In this document: positions 35,212 to 42,438 of the stretch, in pieces
Numbering within the stretch: the first letter of the stretch is position 1
Layout: each line of letters begins with the position of its first letter
Assembly (NCBI GenBank): GCA_964644025.1
Contig: CAZXVW010000002.1
Coordinates: 1-63,627 of the forward strand
Source: CAZXVW01 sp964644025
GTDB lineage: Bacteria; Acidobacteriota; Terriglobia; Bryobacterales; Bryobacteraceae
Length of the DNA: 63,627 nt
Reading direction: 5' to 3'
Notes under the pieces: model-generated
The model's input: only the letters and a program-made list of their open reading frames with translations
Told to the model about the DNA's origin: nothing
The model's database searches: none
Program-made: the position numbers and the translations under genes

Positions 35212-35913
35212 TTAGAAGAATGGAATCGGAAAATACAGCCCCACCCGGGCCACGCTCATGAAGCGGTCGATCTTGCCCATCTTCGAGCGGGGGACAAAGA
35301 TCGAATCCCCCGGCCGCAGGCGGACATCTTCTTCCGGCCGGCCGTTCCGCGCCGTCTTGACGTTCACTTTCTTTACCTCCACCATGTCCCTGCTCACTCG
35401 CCGGATCAGCATCACCTCGGTCGACCGCGCCCGAATGGTGAAGTCGCCCGCCATGGCGATGGCGTCCGACAGGGTCAGATCGTCCTGAAAGTCAAGCCGC
35501 CCGGGCCTGGCCACTTCCCCGCCGACGATGATGTAGGGTTTGTTGAACTTAGTGAGCTTCACCGTCACCACCGGATCATGCAGGATCCCGGCGTAGCGCC
35601 GGATGATCTCCTGGCGCACCTCCTCCAGAGTCAGGCCGGCCGCCTTGAAATCACCCACGTCCAGCAACGAGATGAACCCGTCAGGCTGGACCGTTACTTT
35701 TTGGTCGAACTCGGGGGTGAAGCGGAAACCGACCTCCAGCTCGTCGCTCAACTGCAGCCGGTAGCGCGGTTCCCGCGGCGCGAACCGGCGGGCAGAGGAG
35801 TCCGCTTCCGCCTGGGCGTTTTCCCCGCCGGCGGCCAGCGCGGGTAAGGCCCACCAGCCCAGCGCCGCGACAATGGCCACCGCTCCGATCAGCCATCTTG
35901 GATTCCTTCTCAT
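35212..35913 (-). CDS. Polysaccharide export protein (Wza/SLBB family), short form
   Basis: A 233-residue periplasmic/outer-membrane export protein. A signal peptide (cleaved near PALAAG, residue ~28) is followed by the Poly_export domain (YRLQLSDELEVGF to DPVVTVKL) and one SLBB domain (IIVGGEVARPGRLDF to LRPGDSIFVPRS). It is shorter than E. coli Wza. It lacks a lipobox Cys, and the C-terminus YFPIPFF is only a short hydrophobic end, so it may need a partner to cross the outer membrane. ATG 35913 is the start; the frame upstream overlaps the leader hairpin. It is the first gene of the operon. Confidence 0.9.
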   Translation of the reverse strand: MRRNPRWLIGAVAIVAALGWWALPALAAGGENAQAEADSSARRFAPREPRYRLQLSDELEVGFRFTPEFDQKVTVQPDGFISLLDVGDFKAAGLTLEEVRQEIIRRYAGILHDPVVTVKLTKFNKPYIIVGGEVARPGRLDFQDDLTLSDAIAMAGDFTIRARSTEVMLIRRVSRDMVEVKKVNVKTARNGRPEEDVRLRPGDSIFVPRSKMGKIDRFMSVARVGLYFPIPFF

Positions 35914-35925
35914 GCTCGGCCTCGC

Positions 35926-35957
35926 CTGGCGCGGATCCCGCAGGGGGATCGCGCCAG
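35926..35957 (-). promoter_or_regulatory. Strong leader hairpin of the exopolysaccharide operon
   Basis: Bases 35926-35939 and 35945-35957 pair over 13 bp with one bulged G and a 5-base loop. It occupies almost the whole 5' leader between the predicted transcription start (~35962) and the ATG at 35913. No U-tract follows, so it is not an ordinary terminator. A NusG paralogue in the same operon makes an antitermination or pausing element a reasonable idea. Confidence 0.6.
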
Positions 35958-35968
35958 CCTGAATTCCG

Positions 35969-35997
35969 ACAGTAGGAGATTTAACCGGGCGCGTCAA
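35969..35997 (-). promoter_or_regulatory. Sigma70-like promoter of the exopolysaccharide operon
   Basis: On the minus strand, TTGACG (35997-35992), a 17-base spacer and TACTGT (35974-35969). The -35 is strong and the -10 weak, which would suit an activated promoter. A perfect 10-bp palindrome TACCTAGGTA at 36002-36011 sits four bases upstream of the -35 and could be the activator site. Confidence 0.5.
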
Positions 35998-36371
35998 TAA
36001 GTACCTAGGTAACAAGCGGATGGACCTCCGGTTTTCACGGCTCGCCCCGCGCCGGTTTTCGTACTACCCGATTCCGGCCGTACCATCACCGGCATACCCC
36101 GATCTACCGGCCGTCCCGGCGGCGCCGCTAGCCGCGCTTCCTCGTCACAGTCCAGCTAATCCAAACAAAAATAGTGGATTACGTCCGCCGCTTCCCCTGG
36201 GTCTAGGAAAGTCTACCTCGCGTCTGTTTCGCGGGGTACCGCAGTGCGGTTCAACATTCGGGTACCAGGCGTTGAGAAACCGGGAACGCCAAAGGTACTG
36301 GTACGGGATCGCACAGGCCGCCCAAGAAAATTTCGCGAAACCACCGCAGACGCCTTCCTGCCGAAATGCGG
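35998..36371. other. Non-coding region upstream of the exopolysaccharide operon
   Basis: This stretch lies between the HIT gene stop and the exopolysaccharide promoter and has lower GC than its surroundings. I see no convincing gene; an open frame on the plus strand at 36020 has a composition unlike a protein. It holds the palindrome at 36002-36011. It also contains TAATCC (36157-36162) and GGATTA (36176-36181), an inverted pair 13 bases apart that uses the same half-site as the stem in front of the NusG-like gene. Confidence 0.4.
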
Positions 36372-36857
36372 CTAGTTGTCGCGGAAGGCCTCAGTAAGCT
36401 TCGCCCAGGTGGTAGAGAGCTCTTCCGGAATGACCCGCGTTTCTCCGATCGCGGTCATGAAGCTGACGTCGCCGGGCCATCGCGGCAGCAAGTGCATGTG
36501 CACATGGGCGGCCACACCGGCCCCGGCGCACTCGCCGATGTTCATGCCAAGATTGACGCCGCGGGCGCGGTAGACGCGGCGAAGGATTTCCTCGCCCCGC
36601 CGCGCCAGCCGCATCATCTCGACCGCCGCTTCCTCACTCAGTTCGGCCAGCGTGGCCACGTGCTCGTAGGGGGCGATCATGATGTGGCCGTTGGTATAGG
36701 GGTAAATATTCAGCAAAATGAAATTGTGCTCAGCGCGGTAGACGACGAAATTGTCTTTATCGTCGGCCGAGGCCGCTTTCTCGCAAAAAACGCAGCCGCC
36801 GGGCGGCGCTGCTTTGCTGACGTAGGCGTATCGCCACGGGGTCCAGAGGCGGTCCAT
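36372..36857 (-). CDS. HIT family nucleotide hydrolase/transferase
   Basis: A 161-residue histidine-triad protein, likely acting on dinucleoside polyphosphates or nucleoside phosphoramidates in the cytoplasm. The triad HVHMHLLPR is at about residues 117-125 and the CVFCEKA pair near residue 22 is a partial zinc site. The middle has LNIYPYTNGHIMIAPYEHV, the conserved strand pair. ATG 36857 fits; the longer frame reads back into the HU gene region. It lies 22 bases after the HU/IHF gene and is probably in the same transcript. Confidence 0.92.
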   Translation of the reverse strand: MDRLWTPWRYAYVSKAAPPGGCVFCEKAASADDKDNFVVYRAEHNFILLNIYPYTNGHIMIAPYEHVATLAELSEEAAVEMMRLARRGEEILRRVYRARGVNLGMNIGECAGAGVAAHVHMHLLPRWPGDVSFMTAIGETRVIPEELSTTWAKLTEAFRDN

Positions 36858-36879
36858 GTCGGCTCCGGCGGCGCCCCGT

Positions 36880-37236
36880 TCAGCCGATCGGAGCAACCGG
36901 TGGAGAACCCGCCGGCGGGGCCGGGGAATCCGCGGCGGCGGCTTCGCCTTTCTTTTGAGAGGAGCTGTCCACCAGGTCTTTGAGTTCCTTACTGGGCTTG
37001 AAGAACGGGATGCGTTTGGCGGGCACGTCCACCCGCTCGCCGGTCTTCGGGTTCCGTCCAATCCGGGCTCGCCGCTCCCGGGTGCGGAAGCTTCCGAATC
37101 CGCGGATCTCGATCTTGTCTCCGCCTCGCAACGCGCGCACGATGCTGTCAAAGATCGCTTCGACAATCACCTCTGAATCCTTCCGGGTCATCTCGACCAC
37201 CCGGGAAACTTCTTCAATCAGATCCGCTTTCGTCAT
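36880..37236 (-). CDS. HU/IHF-family DNA-binding protein
   Basis: A 118-residue nucleoid protein. Residues 1-92 are the complete HU fold, with MTKADLIEEVS, the GFGSFRTRERRARIGRNP arm (Pro in the DNA-intercalating position) and AKRIPFFKPSKELKDLV. The last ~26 residues are an Ala/Pro/Glu/Ser tail not present in E. coli HU. A good Shine-Dalgarno (GGAGAA) precedes ATG 37236. It follows rpsA by 38 bases, the same order as rpsA-ihfB in proteobacteria, so IHF-beta-like and HU-like names are both defensible. Confidence 0.93.
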   Translation of the reverse strand: MTKADLIEEVSRVVEMTRKDSEVIVEAIFDSIVRALRGGDKIEIRGFGSFRTRERRARIGRNPKTGERVDVPAKRIPFFKPSKELKDLVDSSSQKKGEAAAADSPAPPAGSPPVAPIG

Positions 37237-37274
37237 ATTGAATTCTCCATGGACAATCCCGGCCGCGGCACAAA

Positions 37275-39005
37275 CTAGCGGCTTTCCCGCTGCCCTTTCA
37301 GGTTGATGACTTCCTCGATGGTCATCGTGGCCGCCGCGGCCTGCCGCTGGTATTCCTCCAGCCGGCTGCGCTCCTCGTCGTCGGCCACCGCCCTGATGCT
37401 CAGGCCGATACGCCGCTCCGCTTCATTCATTCTAATGATTTTGAACTCGCACTCTTCATTGAGCGGCACGGGCGGCTCGTCGCCCGCCCGCTCCGGGGTC
37501 GGCGGCAACTCGGAGTTGTGGCACAGCCCTTCCACGCCCGGCGCCAGCTCGACGAAGAGCCCGAAGCTGGCCATCCGCGTTACCCGTCCGCGAACGATGT
37601 CACCCACCTGGTGATCCCGGAAGAAAGTCTCCCAGGCGTCTGGCTGCAATTGCTTGATGCCGAGCGACAATCGCCGGTTCGCCGCATCGATCTGCAAAAT
37701 CACCGCCTGCGCCATCTGCCCCTTCTTGAGGACCTCGGAGGGATGCTTGACCCGCTTGGTCCAGGACAGATCGGAGATATGTACCAGTCCGTCGATACCC
37801 TCCTCGATCTCGATGAAGGCGCCGAAATCGGTCAGTTTACGCACGCGTCCCTCCACCACCGAGCCAATGCTGTAGCGATCCGCCACGGTGGTCCAGGGAT
37901 CCGGCTCCAGTTGCTTGATGCCGAGCGAGATGCGCCGCTCCTTCGCCTTGACCTCCAGCACCACCACCTGCACCTGGTCACCCACTTTCACCACCTTCGA
38001 CGGGTGTTTCATTCTCCGCGACCAGGTCATCTCCGAGATGTGGATCAAGCCCTCGACTCCGGGCTCCAACTGCACGAACGCGCCATAGTCGGCGATGCTG
38101 ACCACGCGGCCGATCACGCGTGATCCGGCCGGGTAGCGTTGCTGGATGTTCTGCCACGGATCCGGAGCAAGCTGTTTCAGCCCGAGCGAGATGCGTTCCT
38201 TCTCGCGGTCGATCTTGAGCACCTTAACCGTGATTTCATCCCCGGCCGACAACATCTCGGAAGGATGCGCCAGCCGCCCGTAGCTCATGTCGGCGACGTG
38301 CAGCAGTCCGTCGATCCCGCCGAGGTCGACAAAGGCCCCGTAGTCGGTCAGGTTCTTCACTACGCCGGTGACCACCGCGCCTTCGGTGAGCATCTCGAGA
38401 GCCGCTTTCTTGCGTTCGGCGATCTGCTGTTCCACCGCGAGCTTCCGGGACACCACCACGTTGCCCCGGCGCCGGTTGAGCTTGACGATTTTGACCGCGA
38501 TGTCCTGGCCGATGAACGAATCCAGGTCATGCGCGGGGTGGAGATCCACGTGCGAGGCGGGAAGAAAGGCCTCCACGCCCACGTCGACCGACAGACCTCC
38601 GCGGGTTCGCCCCATCACACGCCCGAAAACCAACAGCCCTTCGCGGTGCGCCTTGCCCAGGTTCTCCCAGGCGCGGATGCGCACGGCCCGGCTGTGGGAG
38701 AGCCGAATGTAGCCGTCCGCGGCCGTGGCCTTCCGGTCGACCATCACGTCGATTTCGTCGCCGGGCTTGACCTCCACGCTGCCATCGGGCCGGCGGAACT
38801 CTTCCAGGGGAACAACACCTTCGGACTTGTAGCCGAAATCGACGATCACATCGCTCGCCGAAACCGCCAACACGTGACCGCGGAGAAGCTCACCTTCAGC
38901 CGGTGGCGCAAGATGACTGTAGTCGTCGATGAGTTGTTCGTACTCCTCAATCTCAGACCGGGCAGGTTCTCGCTGCTGCTGCAGTTCATCCTGGTTGCTT
39001 GCCAT
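37275..39005 (-). CDS. rpsA: 30S ribosomal protein S1
   Basis: A 576-residue RNA-binding protein with six consecutive S1 OB-fold domains of about 70-87 residues. The first two are divergent ribosome-binding modules (LRGHVLAVSASDVIVDFG, then VMGRTRGGLSVDVG). The later ones repeat the pattern G-V-K-x-LTDYGAFVDLGGIDGLLHV, then SIADYGAFVQLEPGVEGL, and so on. ATG 39005 is preferred over an in-frame TTG at 39011. It has a strong promoter and a leader of about 200 nucleotides. Length and domain count match the standard long form. Confidence 0.96.
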   Translation of the reverse strand: MASNQDELQQQREPARSEIEEYEQLIDDYSHLAPPAEGELLRGHVLAVSASDVIVDFGYKSEGVVPLEEFRRPDGSVEVKPGDEIDVMVDRKATAADGYIRLSHSRAVRIRAWENLGKAHREGLLVFGRVMGRTRGGLSVDVGVEAFLPASHVDLHPAHDLDSFIGQDIAVKIVKLNRRRGNVVVSRKLAVEQQIAERKKAALEMLTEGAVVTGVVKNLTDYGAFVDLGGIDGLLHVADMSYGRLAHPSEMLSAGDEITVKVLKIDREKERISLGLKQLAPDPWQNIQQRYPAGSRVIGRVVSIADYGAFVQLEPGVEGLIHISEMTWSRRMKHPSKVVKVGDQVQVVVLEVKAKERRISLGIKQLEPDPWTTVADRYSIGSVVEGRVRKLTDFGAFIEIEEGIDGLVHISDLSWTKRVKHPSEVLKKGQMAQAVILQIDAANRRLSLGIKQLQPDAWETFFRDHQVGDIVRGRVTRMASFGLFVELAPGVEGLCHNSELPPTPERAGDEPPVPLNEECEFKIIRMNEAERRIGLSIRAVADDEERSRLEEYQRQAAAATMTIEEVINLKGQRESR

Positions 39006-39209
39006 GGCCAAGTCTCCGCGTCGACTGTATCTTCAACAGGCGGACGATACGCAATGGCCCGGCGAGGGCGACGTGCATACTGCTGGAAAGACTACAGCGG
39101 AAGGCTCGGAAGTGTCGGGGATCCGGAAACCGTGTTCCCAGTCCTGGAGTACCCATGTAGACTTCAGAATTTGACACCGACAACCCGTTGAAAGATCAGT
39201 ACTTTAAGA
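39006..39209 (-). other. Long untranslated leader of rpsA
   Basis: From the predicted start near 39203 to ATG 39005 there are about 198 untranslated bases. rpsA is autogenously controlled by S1 binding its own leader in other bacteria; the length would allow this. I found no recognisable riboswitch fold and no small gene that I would defend. Confidence 0.4.
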
Positions 39210-39238
39210 ACTATAGCGGACCTCGGAATCCTTGTCAA
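39210..39238 (-). promoter_or_regulatory. Strong sigma70 promoter of rpsA
   Basis: On the minus strand, TTGACA (39238-39233), exactly 17 bases, then TATAGT (39215-39210). It is the best consensus promoter I found in the window, as expected for a ribosomal protein gene. Confidence 0.75.
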
Positions 39239-39259
39239 CCGCAACCGCCCCTCCGAGCC

Positions 39260-39278
39260 CGGCGCCGGTTCGGCGCCG
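39260..39278 (-). terminator. Hairpin between larA-like gene and rpsA promoter
   Basis: CGGCGCCG, a 3-base loop and CGGCGCCG form an 8-bp GC stem 56 bases after the LarA-like stop and just upstream of the rpsA promoter. There is no T-tract after it, so termination by it is only possible. Confidence 0.3.
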
Positions 39279-39334
39279 AGGCGCGAATGGCCGGCCCGCC
39301 CCGCCGCCGGCAACAGCAGACCGAGGGATTTCCT

Positions 39335-40606
39335 TCAACGAGACAGCCGGGCCAGCACGTAGGGGCCTTCCGGTATCACGGCGACCACGGCGTCCGGCTC
39401 CAGCTTGCCGGCCAGCGCGGCAACCGCTTCCTCGATGGCCGGATACGGCGTTCCCCACAGCCTGGCGTGGTATTCGGACGGCAGTCCCGGCACGTAATAC
39501 AGCAGCTCGGCTTTCCGCGCCACCAGGGCCAGCTTTTCCAACTGCCACTGGTCGATCATCACCTCGGCACCCTCGATGTGACGCAAAAACTCATCGGGGG
39601 AGGAGAACTGCCGGAGCATCCGGCTGAACTCGGAGGATCCCGATCCTTCCTCGCAGGCCGCCACCAGGAGTATCTTTCCGTCTTTCCGGAGGATGTGTTG
39701 CGCCGCCGTGACGCCCTTGATCGATTGGTAGAAGGTCAAATCCAGGGGATAGCCCGCCGCCGTGGTGATGACCGCGTCGACGGGCTCGGCGAGCTCCTCG
39801 AGCATGGCCTGCGAGACGAATTCCACGCCCCGGCGATGCGCCTGAACCGGCTCGCCCGCAAACACGCCGGCGATCTCCCGCGAGCGGCTCAAGGCCACGT
39901 CCACCAGGAAATCGTGCCGGGCCATCCGGGCGATTTCCAGCAGCTCCTCGTGCAGGGGGTTGCCTTCGATGGAACCCTCGTGTGTCCGCGGGTCCCGCAT
40001 GAAGCGCGGGCTATGCAGCACCTGGATGGTTTCCCGCGCGGCCAGTCCCGGCGCGATCAGCTTCCGCCCGCCGGAGTAACCCAGCATCAGGTGCGGCTCG
40101 ATGAAGCCCAGCGTGATGTGGAGATCGGCGGCCATGAATCGTTCGTCGATGAAGACCGGCGTGCCGGCGGCCGTCTGGCCCAGCCGCTGGTGGCTGGCGA
40201 GCTCGCGCGCCTGGTGGTTCACCACCCGGTAGGCGGCGGCGACCTCCTCGCCCACGATCCGGCGGATCTCGGCCGCGGTGGCAGGCCGGTGCAGCCCCGT
40301 CGCGATCAGGATGGTGATCGCCTCGCGGCGGATTCCACCTTGTTCCAGCCGCCGCAGCAGCGGCGGCAGTACCACCGCGTTCGGCGCCGGGCGCGTGATG
40401 TCACACACCGAAACCGCCGCGCTGGTGTTGCCGCGCGCCAGCTCCTCCACCGGCGGCGACCCGATGGGAGAATCCAGCGCCTCCTCCAGCGCCCCGGCCG
40501 CGTCGGCCAGCGGCGCCGCCGACCGCGCCTCCAGCACGCGGTAGCGGAACCCCTCGGGCAGCTCCACCGCCAGGCCTGTCTTGCCGAATGCCAGCTCAAC
40601 TCGCAT
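39335..40606 (-). CDS. LarA-like nickel-pincer racemase/epimerase (DUF2088 family)
   Basis: A 423-residue homologue of lactate racemase, which swaps configuration at an alpha-hydroxy acid or sugar acid by hydride transfer to a nickel-pincer nucleotide. VCDITRPAPNAV and ATGLHRPAT (active-site His region) lie in the N-terminal domain. LMLGYSGGRKLIAPGLA carries the Lys that covalently holds the cofactor. The start is ATG 40606, three codons inside a longer frame. No larB, larC or larE cofactor genes are nearby. The sugar-catabolic surroundings suggest a sugar-acid substrate rather than lactate. Confidence 0.88.
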   Translation of the reverse strand: MRVELAFGKTGLAVELPEGFRYRVLEARSAAPLADAAGALEEALDSPIGSPPVEELARGNTSAAVSVCDITRPAPNAVVLPPLLRRLEQGGIRREAITILIATGLHRPATAAEIRRIVGEEVAAAYRVVNHQARELASHQRLGQTAAGTPVFIDERFMAADLHITLGFIEPHLMLGYSGGRKLIAPGLAARETIQVLHSPRFMRDPRTHEGSIEGNPLHEELLEIARMARHDFLVDVALSRSREIAGVFAGEPVQAHRRGVEFVSQAMLEELAEPVDAVITTAAGYPLDLTFYQSIKGVTAAQHILRKDGKILLVAACEEGSGSSEFSRMLRQFSSPDEFLRHIEGAEVMIDQWQLEKLALVARKAELLYYVPGLPSEYHARLWGTPYPAIEEAVAALAGKLEPDAVVAVIPEGPYVLARLSR

Positions 40607-40749
40607 ATGGGTCACCCTAACACAAAAAAATCAGCTTCACGGAGCTGGATTCGCGCCTCTCGTGCCGATAAGAAGATCAGCCCGCCTTGCGCCACGGACG
40701 CGGGCGGGCCGTTGGCACCCGGCGATCCGGCTTTTCCGCCGCCGGAACT

Positions 40750-40767
40750 CTGGCATCAAGATTGCTG
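40750..40767 (+). promoter_or_regulatory. Putative sigma54 (-24/-12) promoter
   Basis: CTGGCATCAAGATTGCTG matches the sigma54 pattern YTGGCAC-N5-TTGCW with one mismatch. The invariant GG (40752-40753) and GC (40764-40765) are exactly 10 bases apart. The predicted start is near 40777, 20 bases before a good ribosome binding site and ATG at 40797. Confidence 0.5.
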
Positions 40768-40796
40768 CGTATTCTTGCGGGAGCAGGGAGTCAAAG

Positions 40797-40886
40797 ATGT
40801 TGATTTCGGGTTTAGTCACTGGCCTATTTATCGTTGGCTTATTCCTGGCGATGATTTCCTCATCGCCGAAGCCCGACAGAAAGTGA
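40797..40886 (+). CDS. 29-residue single-helix membrane microprotein
   Basis: Not recognised. The ATG at 40797 is preceded by AGGGAG with a 6-base spacer, and the frame codes for 29 residues before TGA. Residues 4-21 are strongly hydrophobic (GLVTGLFIVGLFLAMIS) and the tail SSPKPDRK is polar and basic, giving a single-pass topology with the N-terminus out by the positive-inside rule. Codons such as TTA, ATT and TTT are unusual for this GC-rich region. A putative sigma54 promoter lies just upstream. It resembles KdpF in size only: there is no kdpABC beside it. Confidence 0.5.
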   Translation: MLISGLVTGLFIVGLFLAMISSSPKPDRK

Positions 40887-41031
40887 AATTTCGACACAGC
40901 GCCCGGTAATTCCGCCACATCGAAGCCTGCGGACCGCGCCTGGCGCGGCGCCGGCTCTCTTCGCTATTTGCGCCTTACTGATTTGCCGCCATCCACGTCG
41001 TGGTTAACCCTGCCGTGGCCGCCCTCCGCTT
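40887..41031. other. Intergenic region after the microprotein
   Basis: The whole gap between the LarA-like start (40606) and the next gene stop (41032) is about 425 bases; apart from the promoter and microprotein I see no gene. A short GC dyad (CCGCG...CGCGG near 40933-40947) could end the microprotein transcript. Confidence 0.3.
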
Positions 41032-42402
41032 TCACGCCTGAAGTTCGGAGGCCCCCTTGGGCAAGTGGAAACAGAGGATCCGGCCGCCGCCATCCCGGAC
41101 CCAGCAGCCGGCCTCCAGCCGCCGGGGATCGCTCACCTCGCGAAGCCGCCTCCGCCGCGCCCCGGCTGCCAGCGTCACCGCTGCCCGGCCACCGGACGGG
41201 GTGCGAACGGTGAAATCGGGGCACGCGAACGGCGCAGCAAAGCGGATTCGCCGGCCCTCTGTGCTGATCCCGGTCAACTCCCGCGCAGCCCAATACCGGG
41301 CAATTTCGCTGAGTTTCATCCACACCAGGTCGTCGTACCTGGTATGGAGACGCCGGACAACCTCCTGGAAGATCCGGAAGCCGGTTTCTTCCCCGTTACG
41401 GTAAATGCCGGTCCAATGGGCCAGCAGGATGGCCGGCTCCCCGCGCCCGATCACTTCCACCAGGCGGCCGGCCGCCAGATCCGGGGTGATGAACCGGTCC
41501 GGGTCGCCGGGGCCGGAGCAATCCCAGCCGCCGGTCCAGTCGCCCGTGCAGGCGAGGATCGAGACGACGCACCTGGCGTCCGGCCCGTCGATCCCGGTGG
41601 CGTATTCCACGCGGGGAGCCACGCTCGCCTCGCCCTCGCTGATGGCGTGCTTAAAGTAATGGGGAATCCCGGCGCCGAACACTTCCCGGCAAGCTTGCAG
41701 GGTTGCCTGGGCCAGTTCCGGCAGAACCCGCGAGCCGAAACCGCCGGGCGTGGTGATGCCTTCGCACACCAGCCCCACGTTGTGCAGGATGCGGAGCGCA
41801 TAGCTCATGTAAGCGGCCAGCTCATCCACGGACTTGCCGTCGGTCCATCGCCAGTTCTCCATGAACTCCAGGTCCCAGCCCGGATAAGGCTGTCCGGTCT
41901 TCAGATCGATCACCCGCGTGTGCGTCACCATCTCCGGGTGAAAGTCCCAATTGGGCGCCAGGAGCGTGCGCACCAGCTTCAGGCTGCCCTCGAGTTCCTC
42001 CCGTGTCCAGCCGGGCAGGAGCCGGTCCAGCCGGCCGACGCAGGCCGGATACGGGACGATGCTGTACTTGCCCTTCACCCCGTGCTCGCCGCACCAGTGG
42101 CCGAACTTGCGGACGAAATCGTCCGGGATCTCGCAGGGCATACGCCGCCAGTCCTGGTGATAGCGCTGGTTGTTCCAGGCGGCGGCAAACTGTGGAATGG
42201 CGAACCGGTTCAAGTTCACCAGGCAGGTGGAATCATCGATGATGAACGAGACCGGCGTGCGGGTGCGCGGGTTGAGCACTCTGATGGCGGGATCCTGGCG
42301 TGGCCGTTCGCCGGGCGCCGGCCCTCGCGCCGGGCTTGCGGTTTGCGCCAGGGCCGCGGCGGGGAGCCCCGCGGCCGCTTTCAGCCAGTCCCGGCGTCTC
42401 AT
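41032..42402 (-). CDS. Tat-exported polysaccharide-deacetylase-like protein of unknown function
   Basis: A 456-residue protein with the Tat-like leader RRRDWLKAAAGLPAAALA. PVSFIIDDSTCLVN (about residue 55) resembles the first strand and metal Asp pair of NodB-type enzymes. GVKGKYSIVPYPA and the later ILLAHWTGIY suggest the same barrel, followed by a C-terminal beta-rich region with GGRAAVTLAAGARRR. ATG 42402 is used because GGAGGG lies between it and an earlier ATG at 42417. It follows the SMP-30 gene by 36 bases in the same direction. An exported carbohydrate-active role is likely; the substrate is unknown. Confidence 0.65.
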   Translation of the reverse strand: MRRRDWLKAAAGLPAAALAQTASPARGPAPGERPRQDPAIRVLNPRTRTPVSFIIDDSTCLVNLNRFAIPQFAAAWNNQRYHQDWRRMPCEIPDDFVRKFGHWCGEHGVKGKYSIVPYPACVGRLDRLLPGWTREELEGSLKLVRTLLAPNWDFHPEMVTHTRVIDLKTGQPYPGWDLEFMENWRWTDGKSVDELAAYMSYALRILHNVGLVCEGITTPGGFGSRVLPELAQATLQACREVFGAGIPHYFKHAISEGEASVAPRVEYATGIDGPDARCVVSILACTGDWTGGWDCSGPGDPDRFITPDLAAGRLVEVIGRGEPAILLAHWTGIYRNGEETGFRIFQEVVRRLHTRYDDLVWMKLSEIARYWAARELTGISTEGRRIRFAAPFACPDFTVRTPSGGRAAVTLAAGARRRRLREVSDPRRLEAGCWVRDGGGRILCFHLPKGASELQA

Positions 42403-42438
42403 GGGTTCCCTCCGCATGATCCGCTCGCCGGTTCGCCG

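Noticed and set aside
34054..35847. Plus-strand open frame of 597 codons opposite the Wzc/Wza genes
   Set aside because: Gln/Leu/Arg-rich composition typical of the antisense of a coiled-coil gene; no start signal or domain.
15337..35913. Exosortase (XrtA/EpsH) or PEP-CTERM system
   Set aside because: The gene content resembles exosortase-type exopolysaccharide loci, but no protein here has the exosortase membrane layout with Cys/Arg/His motifs and no PEP-CTERM tail was seen.
39260..39278. Rho-independent terminator of the LarA-like gene
   Set aside because: The 8-bp GC stem is clear but there is no run of T after it, so I list it only as a hairpin with low confidence.
40797..40886. kdpF
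   Set aside because: Similar length and single helix, but no kdpA, kdpB or kdpC follows and the residues do not match the known KdpF pattern.
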